Source: Thermanaerosceptrum fracticalcis (GTDB taxonomy: Bacteria > Bacillota > Peptococcia > DRI-13). From it: a DNA stretch of 64,000 nt. The notes under the pieces were generated by a model. That model had not been told where the DNA came from. It searched no databases and worked only from the letters and a program-made list of their open reading frames with translations. Positions 37,328 through 45,236 of this stretch are shown piece after piece. The stretch lies in contig NZ_CP045798.1 of assembly GCF_000746025.2 (NCBI RefSeq), positions 1,536,501 to 1,600,500 of the forward strand, written 5' to 3'. The stretch's first letter is position 1. Each line of letters starts with the position of its first letter. Both the position numbers and the translations under genes were made by a program.

Positions 37328-37966
37328 TCAATAATACCATTCCCGATTTACACGTATTTTAGTAGTCATTTCGCCATTTAGAAGCATTTTTCCTACTTGC
37401 TCGGCAATTTTCCCGTCATACACTGCAATCCCGCCAATCAAGCTCCACGGGAAAAACTGATATACCAAAAATTCCGCCTGCCTTCTTCTGCGCCTGTCAT
37501 TATCGTCTTCTGTATCAGCCCAATACCTGGCCTGCATAACCTCCCAGTCAATTTGGCAGAGTTCAGAAACATTATTGTAGTAATTTGACAAGTGCATAAT
37601 TGCGTGCCCATCAGTGAAAACAAACGGCAAACCCGCTTCCTCCACCTTTTGTACGGTAGACACCAAATAAACAATCGGGCGTTGACCGCCACGATAACCA
37701 TCTACATTCCCTCTATAAATACTATATAACATTGGTGACCTGGGTGCAAAATAAAATGGCACATAGTCATGAACGGTTCCATAAGGAGGTAAAGGGACAG
37801 GAAAAATGTGACGGCGATCCTGAATTCTTTGGTGAGCAATATTAAAATGACCGTCTGTTGCTTCATTTGAACATGCAAACAGGCCACCTTTCTCAATAAT
37901 CGAAGGCAGATTATCAATATGGGTGATGTGGTAAATATTAGTAGGAACAGGAACCACGCAAGCCAC
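37328..37966 (-). CDS. darT: DarT toxin: DNA ADP-ribosyltransferase
   Basis: Transfers ADP-ribose from NAD to thymidine bases in single-stranded DNA. It has 212 aa. Family landmarks are TNIYHITHIDNLPSII at the N-terminus, HDYVPFYFAPRSPMLYSIY for NAD binding, and QAEFLVYQFFPW carrying the probable catalytic Glu. The start is probably GTG 37966 (AAAAGGAT just upstream); the GTG three codons later is also possible. The toxin-then-antitoxin order is standard. Confidence 0.93.
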   Translation of the reverse strand: MACVVPVPTNIYHITHIDNLPSIIEKGGLFACSNEATDGHFNIAHQRIQDRRHIFPVPLPPYGTVHDYVPFYFAPRSPMLYSIYRGNVDGYRGGQRPIVYLVSTVQKVEEAGLPFVFTDGHAIMHLSNYYNNVSELCQIDWEVMQARYWADTEDDNDRRRRRQAEFLVYQFFPWSLIGGIAVYDGKIAEQVGKMLLNGEMTTKIRVNREWYY

Positions 37967-38000
37967 ATCCTTTTAGAAGGCAATAATATTGGTACTCCCT

Positions 38001-38462
38001 CTAAAGCAAATCTCCGTTAAATGCTCTAGCCAAAATAGACGGAAGTAATAAATCCAACTCTACTTTAGTGTTATTTTGAATTTTGATAAACGTACTAATC
38101 TTTGCACAAAGATTATCTATATATGAAACTATTTGTTTTAGTGAAAATCTCGCGTACTTTTTCCGCCGTGTAGAGTAGGCAAACTTGAGCCCCAGGGTTT
38201 GGGCATAGTCCATGGCCTGCTGGAGCCCGTCCCCCGCGCTTTTGTAAGTCGCCTTGGCCTCAACCACGGAAATCATGAGGTCCCGCGTATAGTTTAGAAT
38301 GTAGTCGGCCCGTTTCGGTTTTTGTCTTGTGGCCTTGTTCCCAGCCACAACGATTTTCCCGTCCGTGAATGTCTTCTGTTCGCTGATTTGATCGTCAGTC
38401 CAACCAGCCGCATAGAACTTTGGCAGGACGTATCTTCTGCAGGTGTCAGCCTCATTTGGCAT
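38001..38462 (-). pseudogene. HsdR-HsdS chimera: remnant of a type I restriction-modification locus
   Basis: A 153-codon frame. Residues 1-98 match the N-terminal nuclease domain of type I restriction subunit HsdR (NEADTCRRYVLPK, DGKIVVAGNKATRQKPKRAD, ISVVEAKA with the PD-(D/E)xK Glu-x-Lys). From about residue 100 the sequence instead resembles the C-terminal coiled coil and tail of specificity subunit HsdS (TKVELDLLLPSILARAFNGDL). An internal deletion from hsdR through hsdM into hsdS would yield this fusion. The open frame may be expressed. Nuclease activity without the motor domain is unknown. Confidence 0.75.
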
Positions 38463-38557
38463 GTTCGCACCTCCATAAAAGGTTTCCCCTTGAAATTATT
38501 CAATAGTGCATATTCATATAGTTTTCTCCAAATTTTTGTAAAAACCTAAGGCAGTGA

Positions 38558-38797
38558 TGGGACGGTTCCGATGAGGTGCTGAGAAGCGCCCCTCCAGAGC
38601 AACGCAAAACCCTCTTGCATCTGGTGGTGAAACGGATATCCGTGAACGCCGAACACAAGATTGACAATGTGGAACTAACCTTCGATGAAAGCTTACAAAA
38701 ACATTTTTTTGAGTTAGACCCTTCTGCAGAAAATGAAGAAGGGTCTTTTCGTTATGCAAGGAAAGCCCCCCTGCGGAAGTTCTCCCTTGCCATCTGA
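38558..38797 (+). pseudogene. C-terminal remnant of a large serine recombinase
   Basis: The open frame reads APPEQRKTLLHLVVKRISVN then a segment with DNVELTFDESLQKHFFE, the usual C-terminal end of Firmicute large serine recombinases (PPEERKKLLHLVV..I.V....I..IEL.F). A stop at 38555 and the absence of catalytic and zinc domains show it is a stub. It suggests past insertion and loss of a mobile element beside the defence genes. The rest of this gap (38798-38930) shows nothing recognisable. Confidence 0.65.
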
Positions 38798-38930
38798 AAG
38801 ACCCAAACAGCGTGCAGTAGGCTCTAAACGCAAGTTTTCCTCAAATCCCGACCTACAGAAAGGCCACAGGCCAAAAACGCTGTATAGCGTCCCCTGCGGC
38901 CTCTTCTTCAATTTGCTCAAAATTTCGCCG

Positions 38931-39473
38931 TTACTTGTGGTATGGTTCACTGCTGTTTATCTTTATTCCCCATTTACCCAACTCCGTTAAAATTTTCTCT
39001 ACAGCTTCCTGAATATTGATGTTAGAGGTATCTACATAAAAGTCGGCACAGCGGTAGTAAGGCTCCCTCGCCTTTAACAAGTCTCTAATATGTTCTAGTG
39101 GATTGGGCCCTCTTAATAAGGGACGGGAATTATCCCCGCCAACCCGCTCGTAAATCACATCGGGAGAAGCTTCTAAGCATATTAAGACAGAATTCTTTCG
39201 CAAACAGTCAATATTCTCTTTATCTAAGACTACACCGCCGCCCGTAGAAATTACTTGCTTTACTTTCCGGGCAGCTTCGGCTATCACTTCTTTTTCTTCT
39301 AAACGAAAACGTTTTTCACCAAACTCCTTAAAAATATTGGCAATGCTCATACCCATCTTCTGCTCAATCAAGCTGTCAGTATCCACAAAATCCCAACCCA
39401 AGGCGCAAGCCAGCCCCAGCCCGATGGTAGTCTTGCCTGTACCCATAAAACCTAATAAACTTATGTTTTTCAT
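38931..39473 (-). CDS. aroK: Shikimate kinase
   Basis: Phosphorylates shikimate, 180 aa. I start at ATG 39473 (AAAGGATGG upstream); a longer frame to 39548 overlaps the transketolase gene. Walker A is GFMGTGKTTIG. The shikimate-binding Asp (FVDTDSLIE), Arg (EKRFRLEEKE) and glycine loop (VISTGGGVVL) are present, as is the lid RPLL. It supplies chorismate for the trp operon. It lies downstream of tkt on the same strand. Confidence 0.95.
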   Translation of the reverse strand: MKNISLLGFMGTGKTTIGLGLACALGWDFVDTDSLIEQKMGMSIANIFKEFGEKRFRLEEKEVIAEAARKVKQVISTGGGVVLDKENIDCLRKNSVLICLEASPDVIYERVGGDNSRPLLRGPNPLEHIRDLLKAREPYYRCADFYVDTSNINIQEAVEKILTELGKWGIKINSSEPYHK

Positions 39474-39531
39474 TGAACCATCCTTTCCGTACTGCCTCAT
39501 TTCCTGGACATTAAGCATGGGCCTTTTCACT

Positions 39532-40470
39532 TTATTTTTTTCTCCCAAGTACTCTTTCTGCCGCTTGCATTATATCCCTGGCCGTCAGCCCGTATTTCTC
39601 TGCCAGCTCCTCGGGGGTACCCGACTCGCCGAAGGTGTCGTTGATACCCACCATCTCCACAGGCACAGGCTTATGCTTAACTAAAACCTCAGCTACGGCT
39701 CCGCCTAACCCGCCTATGATCTGGTGCTCCTCGGCGGTGACAATGGCCCCCGTCTCGGAAGCAGCCTTAAGGATAGCTTCCTCATCCAAAGGCTTCACCG
39801 TATGCATGTTAATGACCCTGGCCTCTATTCCCTTTTCCTGCAAACGCTCACCGGCCAGCAAAGCCTCATAAAGAATAGGCCCACAGGCAATGATGGTGAC
39901 ATCGCTGCCCTCTCTTAATGTATTGGCCTTACCGATAACAAATGGATCTTCCTCTCTGGTAAAAACAGGGGTTGCTTCCCGGGCAAAACGCAAATAACAT
40001 GGGCCGTTAATCCCTGCGGCAGCAATAGTAGCCTTTTTGGCTTCTACGGCATCGGCCGGTATGATCAAAGTCATTCCGGGAAGAACCCTCATCAGGGCAA
40101 TTTCCTCCAAAGCTTGGTGAGTAGCACCATCAGGCCCCACAGAAATACCGCCGTGGGCACCGCCGATTTTTACATTCAATCCCGCATAGGCTACGGTTGT
40201 TCTGATTTGATCCCAGGCCCTGCCGGCCACGAAAACACCATAGGTGGTCACAAAAGGAATCTTGCCGCCCAGGGCTAAACCGCCCGCTGTTCCCAGCATA
40301 TCCTGTTCCGCGATTCCCATATCAAAAAATCTGTCGGGATATTGTTTCATAAACCATTCCGTGCGTGTAGATTTAGCCAAATCTGCATCTAACACGACCA
40401 CATCGGGGTTGGTTCTGCCCAGCTCCAATAAGCCTTCACCATAACCGTCCCGGGTTGGTTTCATTTTCAT
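39532..40470 (-). CDS. Transketolase, C-terminal subunit
   Basis: A 312-aa half of split transketolase covering the pyrimidine-binding and C-terminal domains. GIAEQDMLGTAGGLAL has the catalytic Glu, and GGAHGGISVGPDGATHQALE follows. ATG 40470 overlaps the N-subunit stop (ATGA). It provides erythrose-4-phosphate for aromatic synthesis and pentose interconversion. Confidence 0.95.
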   Translation of the reverse strand: MKMKPTRDGYGEGLLELGRTNPDVVVLDADLAKSTRTEWFMKQYPDRFFDMGIAEQDMLGTAGGLALGGKIPFVTTYGVFVAGRAWDQIRTTVAYAGLNVKIGGAHGGISVGPDGATHQALEEIALMRVLPGMTLIIPADAVEAKKATIAAAGINGPCYLRFAREATPVFTREEDPFVIGKANTLREGSDVTIIACGPILYEALLAGERLQEKGIEARVINMHTVKPLDEEAILKAASETGAIVTAEEHQIIGGLGGAVAEVLVKHKPVPVEMVGINDTFGESGTPEELAEKYGLTARDIMQAAERVLGRKK

Positions 40471-41306
40471 CTCGGCCCCTCCTCTCCATAAATATCTTGC
40501 AAAGCCCGCTCAAGTTCTGCTTTGTTTGGTGCCTTGCCATGCCATTCGGCGGCATTTTCCATAAAGGAAACACCTTTTCCTTTAATAGTATGAGCGATAA
40601 TTACCGTAGGCTTGCCTTTTTGGCTTTTAGCTTCTCTATAGGCTTCCAGGACCTGGCTTAAATCATGCCCGTCTATTTCGATTACATGCCAGTTAAAACT
40701 CTGCCATTTAGCGCTCAAAGGCGCTATATTTTTTACATCTTCCACTTTACCGTCAATCTGCAGGTTATTGTAATCAACCAGGGCGCAAACATTATCTAAC
40801 TTGTAGTGGGCAGCAGTCATAGCTGCTTCCCAAACCTGACCCTCCTGGAGTTCACCGTCACCCATCAGGCAGTAGACCCGAAAAGATCGGCCATTCAGCC
40901 TGGCGGCCAGAGCCAAACCGTTGGCAATGGATAAACCTTGCCCCAAGGAGCCACTGGAACTTTCCAATCCGGGCAAAGCTTTCATGCTGGGATGTCCCTG
41001 CAGCCTGCTGCCCATTTTGCGAAAAGTCAAGAGCTCCTCTACAGGGAAATAACCGGTACGGGCCATCACCGAATAAAGCACAGGTCCTACATGTCCTTTA
41101 GAGAGAATGAACCGATCCCTCTCCGGCCAGTCCGGCTGGGAAGGCCTGTGGTTTAAGACATTAAAATAGAGGGGTACAAGCAACTCCACGGAAGAAAGGC
41201 TGCCCCCCGGATGGCCGGAACCCGCTTCGGCCGTCATCCGTACAATATCGGCCCGTACATCCCTGCAAATGTCTTTTAACTCTTCTATACTTAGCGTCTT
41301 CTGCAT
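40467..41306 (-). CDS. Transketolase, N-terminal subunit
   Basis: A 279-aa half with the TPP pyrophosphate domain: the MGDGELQEGQVWEAAMTAAH motif through DYNNLQIDG coordinates Mg2+ and TPP, and SGHPGGSLSSVELL opens the enzyme. AAGGAG precedes ATG 41306. Split transketolases are common in Clostridia and archaea. Confidence 0.95.
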   Translation of the reverse strand: MQKTLSIEELKDICRDVRADIVRMTAEAGSGHPGGSLSSVELLVPLYFNVLNHRPSQPDWPERDRFILSKGHVGPVLYSVMARTGYFPVEELLTFRKMGSRLQGHPSMKALPGLESSSGSLGQGLSIANGLALAARLNGRSFRVYCLMGDGELQEGQVWEAAMTAAHYKLDNVCALVDYNNLQIDGKVEDVKNIAPLSAKWQSFNWHVIEIDGHDLSQVLEAYREAKSQKGKPTVIIAHTIKGKGVSFMENAAEWHGKAPNKAELERALQDIYGEEGPR

Positions 41307-41412
41307 AAAATCACTCCTTTGCGCTCCAGCTTATTATTGATATTCCCCACCTGTCGTTATTTTCCTGCCAAAAATTTACCTGCATTAGTCAAATCTTATT
41401 TTGGTAATTAAA

Positions 41413-41446
41413 AACCGTATAACAGGTATTTACCCGCCATACGGTT
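41413..41446 (-). terminator. Terminator after the orphan response regulator
   Basis: AACCGTAT and ATACGGTT form an 8-bp stem across an 18-base loop, with TTTTTAATTA following on the minus strand. Confidence 0.5.
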
Positions 41447-41477
41447 AAAGATTATCTCATTTTCCAAAATTGAATCT

Positions 41478-42173
41478 TTAGGAGCTCCGGAAACGGTAAC
41501 CAACACCCCGAACTGTTTCAATATAAACAGGATCATCAGGATTATCTTCCAGCTTACAGCGCAAAAAACGCACATGGACATCTACGGTACGTGTTTGGTC
41601 CAAAAAATCATATCCCCAGACTTCTTTGAGGAGGAATTCCCTTTTTAAGACTTTTCCTTTATGAGACATGAGTACTTGTAACAGCTCGAATTCTTTAGGG
41701 GATAGTTCTAAACGTTGGCCTTTTTTTAAGACTTCATATTCGCCTACCCGTAATTCTAATTCCCCTACTTTAATGACTTTAGGCTCAGTTTCAACAGCTT
41801 CGTTTTTTTTGTTGCGAAGACGCACCTTTATCCGGGCTTGTAACTCACGGAGACTGAAGGGTTTGGTAAGATAGTCCTCTGCACCCAGTTCTAAAGCGAC
41901 GACCTTATCCAGTTCTTCCCCTTTGGCTGACAGGATCAAAATAGGTATATCTTTTAAAGCCTTATCACCCTGCATTTGGCGACATACTTCCAGCCCGTCC
42001 ATGTATGGCAGCATCATATCCAGAAGCACAAGATCCGGGTAAAATTCTCTTGCCATTTCCAGAGCTTGTCGTCCATCACCGGCTATTCTTATATAATGGC
42101 CTTCCTTCTCCAGGTTGTACTTTAGCAGTTCTTGTATATTCTCATCATCATCCACGATCAGTATTTTAGCCAT
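41478..42173 (-). CDS. OmpR-family response regulator without an adjacent kinase
   Basis: A 231-aa regulator resembling PhoP/WalR. The receiver has LIVDDDENIQ, LVLLDMMLPYMDG (phospho-Asp) and YLTKPFS; the winged helix has DVHVRFLRCKLEDNP and ETVRGVGYRF. ATG 42173 (AGGTGG upstream) is preferred over an ATG four codons earlier. No histidine kinase is encoded nearby and a terminator follows, so its partner is elsewhere. Confidence 0.93.
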   Translation of the reverse strand: MAKILIVDDDENIQELLKYNLEKEGHYIRIAGDGRQALEMAREFYPDLVLLDMMLPYMDGLEVCRQMQGDKALKDIPILILSAKGEELDKVVALELGAEDYLTKPFSLRELQARIKVRLRNKKNEAVETEPKVIKVGELELRVGEYEVLKKGQRLELSPKEFELLQVLMSHKGKVLKREFLLKEVWGYDFLDQTRTVDVHVRFLRCKLEDNPDDPVYIETVRGVGYRFRSS

Positions 42174-42289
42174 CTCGTCAACCACCTATCATAACAACTT
42201 ATTGCTTCTACTATATCTTCTTCATGTTTAGAGACAATTCTTTTTGGGTAAAAGATTTGTTAATTCCTCTTTAACTAAAACTAAGAAAA

Positions 42290-42308
42290 CCCGAGGCTTC
42301 GCCTCGGG
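42290..42308. terminator. Bidirectional terminator
   Basis: CCCGAGGCTTCGCCTCGGG is a perfect stem with a short TTCG-type loop; CCTTTTTG follows on the plus strand and TTTTCTTAG on the minus. It lies between the orphan regulator start and dinB. Its flanks resemble the element at 18056-18074. Confidence 0.65.
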
Positions 42309-42337
42309 CCTTTTTGTCTAGCGGATATTCCGTAATT

Positions 42338-42475
42338 TTATATTCGTACTTTCCTTAACAAAGGATACCCGGCCATAATCGTAAGCAGGGAAGACAGGCT
42401 CAAGAGGGTATGGGAATCTACTCCATATTTACCATCTAAGTAATATTTGACGAACGTATGTTTGGGTTGTATCAT
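42338..42475 (-). CDS. Possible 45-aa small protein divergent from dinB
   Basis: A short frame from ATG 42475 (AAAGGTG nine bases upstream) to TAA 42338: MIQPKHTFVKYYLDGKYGV, then a hydrophobic stretch LLSLSSLLTIMAGYPLL and a basic end. A strong terminator follows. The LexA-like site of dinB lies inside the frame. I do not recognise it. The size makes chance possible; the ribosome site and terminator are the only support. Confidence 0.3.
   Translation of the reverse strand: MIQPKHTFVKYYLDGKYGVDSHTLLSLSSLLTIMAGYPLLRKVRI
42451..42464. promoter_or_regulatory. LexA/SOS box
   Basis: CGAACGTATGTTTG fits the Gram-positive LexA consensus CGAACRNRYGTTYC except for its last base. It lies 45 bp upstream of the Y-family polymerase start, so DNA damage induction is expected. 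Confidence 0.75.
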
Positions 42476-42508
42476 AGAGATACACACCTTTAGGAGGAAT
42501 CCCCACGT

Positions 42509-43714
42509 ATGTTTGGTGATGTTATGAAGCGATCAATTTTATTGTGTGATATGAACAGTTTCTTTGCTAGTTGTCATCAAGCCATCCATCCAGAACTTAA
42601 AAATAAAGAAGTTATAGTAGCCGGTGACCCTGCAAAGAGGACTGGAATTGTACTCGCCGCGAGTTATCCTGCAAAAGCCAAGGGTATTAAAACCGGTATG
42701 GCGCTTTGGGAAGCAAAGCGACTTTGTCCAAACGGGTACTTTTTCAAACCTAATTATCCTCTTTATATAGATTTTTCCACCAGGATTTTAAAAATAGCTC
42801 GTGAATTTACCGATTTAATTGAATGTTTTAGTATAGACGAGTTTTTTGCCGATGTTACCGGTGTAACGCATCTTTTTGGCCAACCGAAAGAAATAGCAAT
42901 AAAAATAAAAGAACGTATAAATTTAGAGGTGGGAGTATTATGCAGCATCGGTATAGGTCCTAATAAGTTAATTGCAAAAATGGCAGCTGACCTTCAAAAG
43001 CCCAATGGTCTTACCATGGTTGAAAGCATAAATCGCTTTAAGGAAATTTTCTGGCCCATGCCCGTCAGGGAATTATTTGGTATTGGCTCCAGATACGAAA
43101 AGCACCTTTATAGTTATAACGTCAAAACCATTGGGGACCTGGCCAACTTTCCCGTAGACATTTTAAAAAAACGCTGGGGCAAAAACGGTGAAATGTTATG
43201 GTTTTGCGCCAACGGGATTGACTATAGCCCGGTAGTTCCCAATTCACTGGACATTTCCAAAAGTATTGGCCACCAGAAAACTCTCCCCCGGGACCTGCGA
43301 GGCTTTCAAAATATTAAGATCATCATGCTGGAACTCAGTGAAATCGTTGCTAGACGCGTCCGCCAGGGCGAGTATGCCGGTCGTACAGTGCATTTAACTT
43401 TACGAGATACGCAACTTAACTTTCTTACAAGATCCATGAGCATGAAAGAATACACTGACCTCCCTGACGATATATATAAAACCTCATGTACGCTCCTGGA
43501 AAAGCACTGGAACCAATCTCGGCCAGTGAGGTTAGTTGGTATTACTATTAGTAACCTAATAAAGAAAGAGCATGAGCAATACGATTTATTTGGAGAAAGA
43601 GAACGCCAAAGAAAGTTAGTAATGGCTTGCGATGAAATCCGTGACCGGTTTGGGGAAAAGGCTATTTTCAGAGGTATTTCACTAAACGAGGCGAGCTTGC
43701 ATGGTATTAAATAA
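42509..43714 (+). CDS. dinB: Y-family DNA polymerase (DinB/Pol IV or UvrX-like)
   Basis: A 401-aa translesion polymerase. The palm has LLCDMNSFFASCHQ and ECFSIDEFFADVTG with the catalytic acidic residues, followed by SIGIGPNKLIAKMAADLQKP and the thumb and little-finger region. The GIGSRYEKHLY helix-hairpin segment is present. AGGAGG lies 11 bases before ATG 42509. An SOS box precedes it. The next small gene overlaps its end by 14 bp. The relation to UvrX/UmuC rather than classic Pol IV is suggested by CDMNSFFASC. Confidence 0.93.
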   Translation: MFGDVMKRSILLCDMNSFFASCHQAIHPELKNKEVIVAGDPAKRTGIVLAASYPAKAKGIKTGMALWEAKRLCPNGYFFKPNYPLYIDFSTRILKIAREFTDLIECFSIDEFFADVTGVTHLFGQPKEIAIKIKERINLEVGVLCSIGIGPNKLIAKMAADLQKPNGLTMVESINRFKEIFWPMPVRELFGIGSRYEKHLYSYNVKTIGDLANFPVDILKKRWGKNGEMLWFCANGIDYSPVVPNSLDISKSIGHQKTLPRDLRGFQNIKIIMLELSEIVARRVRQGEYAGRTVHLTLRDTQLNFLTRSMSMKEYTDLPDDIYKTSCTLLEKHWNQSRPVRLVGITISNLIKKEHEQYDLFGERERQRKLVMACDEIRDRFGEKAIFRGISLNEASLHGIK

Positions 43715-44012
43715 CAAAAATGTCCTATGGGAAAAACACCGAATGTACCTGCCCGATATGAGAAAGAAGGCTATTCATCGCTGTAGGGATTGTAAGTTTT
43801 TCGTAGCAATAAAAGGTAAAACGGAAACTAAATATGGTTGTGTAGTTAATATTAAGGCCTATGGAAATCTGGAAAAGAGAATTCCTTCCGTTATTCCCAT
43901 AATGGAAATCATTAAACGGGTTGGTTTAGAAGGTTTAGAAGACTGCTTAAAATTTAATGACCCTGATGCCCAAAGTTGTGGTAGGTTTGACAAAAAATGC
44001 GCAACACCATAA
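43701..44012 (+). CDS. Small Cys-rich protein coupled to the translesion polymerase
   Basis: A 103-aa protein beginning inside the last codons of dinB (GAGGCGAG upstream of ATG 43701), so translation is coupled and expression should follow the SOS response. It has a possible metal site: RCRDCKFF near residue 28, a further Cys (YGCVVN), and later DCL and SCGRFDKKC. It is not the YolD-like partner often next to UvrX. The function is unknown; a polymerase accessory role is inferred from coupling alone. Confidence 0.75.
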   Translation: MVLNNKNVLWEKHRMYLPDMRKKAIHRCRDCKFFVAIKGKTETKYGCVVNIKAYGNLEKRIPSVIPIMEIIKRVGLEGLEDCLKFNDPDAQSCGRFDKKCATP

Positions 44013-44028
44013 TTAACCGGTGTTGTGC
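44000..44028 (+). terminator. Hairpin at the end of the dinB operon
   Basis: GCGCAACACC and GGTGTTGTGC pair across the stop codon of the Cys-rich gene. The following T-tract is weak (ATATTGTT). Confidence 0.4.
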
Positions 44029-44044
44029 ATATTGTTAAAAATGA

Positions 44045-44212
44045 TACGTAAGTCGACACTCTCATTATGCTATACAAGTCGTAATTACTGTCTATCAACA
44101 AAACGGCCTTGTTCTGGCAACCATTCACGAAGCCAATGCTGCCATCCAGTCTTTATATACGTTTATTGGAGAACTTCGGGAAGAAGCCGAAAGTCTAAGT
44201 CAAGAACAATAA
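44045..44212 (+). pseudogene. Start-less coding fragment
   Basis: An open frame of 55 codons ending at TAA 44212 reads like genuine protein (VITVYQQNGLVLATIHEANA, then a Glu-rich amphipathic helix) but has no start codon or ribosome site after the upstream stop at 44042. It is probably the C-terminal stub of a lost small gene. I do not recognise the family. Confidence 0.35.
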
Positions 44213-44303
44213 TTTTATACCCTTTTTGTCCTTTCCCTCATATCATAGTAGTGGACAATATAATATAAATAACAGTTGTAGTTATAATGAAGGAGGGATT
44301 TTA

Positions 44304-44441
44304 ATGAACAACTGGATTTGGGTCTGTAAAAATGTAATTGATTATGAAAAGGTTACTACTGAACCGCTGCGGGAGAAGTGGATATATTCAATTAAACCAA
44401 AACCTGTTCCCACTTCCCCCGAGCCAAAAGCAAAGGAATAG
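44304..44441 (+). CDS. 45-aa hypothetical small protein
   Basis: ATG 44304 follows GAAGGAGGGATTTTA, one of the strongest ribosome sites in the window, and a clear terminator ends the unit. The peptide is MNNWIWVCKNVIDYEKVTTE, then a basic stretch and a Pro/Lys-rich tail (KPKPVPTSPEPKAKE). There is no membrane segment and no known family. A TATAAT-like box (ACAATATAATATAAATAAC) lies about 35-50 bp upstream. Confidence 0.65.
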   Translation: MNNWIWVCKNVIDYEKVTTEPLREKWIYSIKPKPVPTSPEPKAKE

Positions 44442-44451
44442 CAAGATAAAA

Positions 44452-44477
44452 AGAGCGGTTGGCTAAACCGCTCTTTT
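44452..44477 (+). terminator. Terminator of the 45-aa gene
   Basis: AAGAGCGGTT and AACCGCTCTT form a perfect 10-bp stem with a 6-base loop, followed by TTCC. Confidence 0.8.
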
Positions 44478-44552
44478 CCATGTCTTCTCCACTATCCGTA
44501 TATCTTTGCCAAATAAAGTGTTACAATAAGATATATTAAAGGGAGGTGCCTT

Positions 44553-45236
44553 ATGATACCATTACGAGACAGTACCCGTTCCCGTAGTTTCCCTCTCATC
44601 ACCATTTGCCTAATTGTTATTAATCTCTACATATATTTCGTGCAGGCCACCAGTTCACGCGTTGAACTCCAGTCAATTATCGTCAATTATGCCCTCATTC
44701 CGGCCCACCTTACGGAACGGTTGCAAGAGTTATCCTGGACAGGTATTCTTTATCCCCCTCTGATTACATCGACTTTTTTGCACGGCAGCTGGTTTCACGT
44801 ACTCTTTAATATGCTTTATCTTTGGGTCTTTGGCGATAATATCGAGGATAAACTGGGACGTTTCCGTTTTCTCATCTTTTATCTTTTATCTGGTATTGGG
44901 GGTAATATTGCCCACATTTTAACCAATCCCGCTTCACCCATTCCTTTAGTGGGGGCCAGCGGAGCCATTGCCGGAGTACTGGGCGCCTATTTTATTACCT
45001 TCCCCCGGGCCAGGGTAACCTCTCTCATTTTCATTCTTTTCTTTATAACCATTAAAGATATCCCGGCAGTGATTTTCCTTTTCATCTGGTTTGTCATTCA
45101 GGTGTTGAACGGCATCGCCAATTTAGGCATGATGGGAAATCCCGTAGCCTACTGGGCTCACATCGGCGGTTTCGTCGTAGGTATTTTGCTCATGCTGATT
45201 TTACGGAAAAAACCAAGACCTTACATTTACCCCTAA
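44553..45236 (+). CDS. Rhomboid-family intramembrane serine protease
   Basis: A 227-aa membrane protease with about six or seven helices. Catalytic Ser in GASGAIAGVLGAYF and His in AHIGGFVVG; the first loop has HGSWFHVLFNMLYLWVFG, a rhomboid hallmark. GGGAGGTG precedes ATG 44553. It cleaves transmembrane substrates; the substrate is unknown. Its 3' end overlaps the convergent EamA gene by 4 bp. Confidence 0.94.
   Translation: MIPLRDSTRSRSFPLITICLIVINLYIYFVQATSSRVELQSIIVNYALIPAHLTERLQELSWTGILYPPLITSTFLHGSWFHVLFNMLYLWVFGDNIEDKLGRFRFLIFYLLSGIGGNIAHILTNPASPIPLVGASGAIAGVLGAYFITFPRARVTSLIFILFFITIKDIPAVIFLFIWFVIQVLNGIANLGMMGNPVAYWAHIGGFVVGILLMLILRKKPRPYIYP

Noticed and set aside
38733-38990. Plus-strand ORF beginning MKKGLFVMQGK
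   Set aside because: It overlaps the recombinase stub and the aroK end, has no ribosome site, and its translation looks random.
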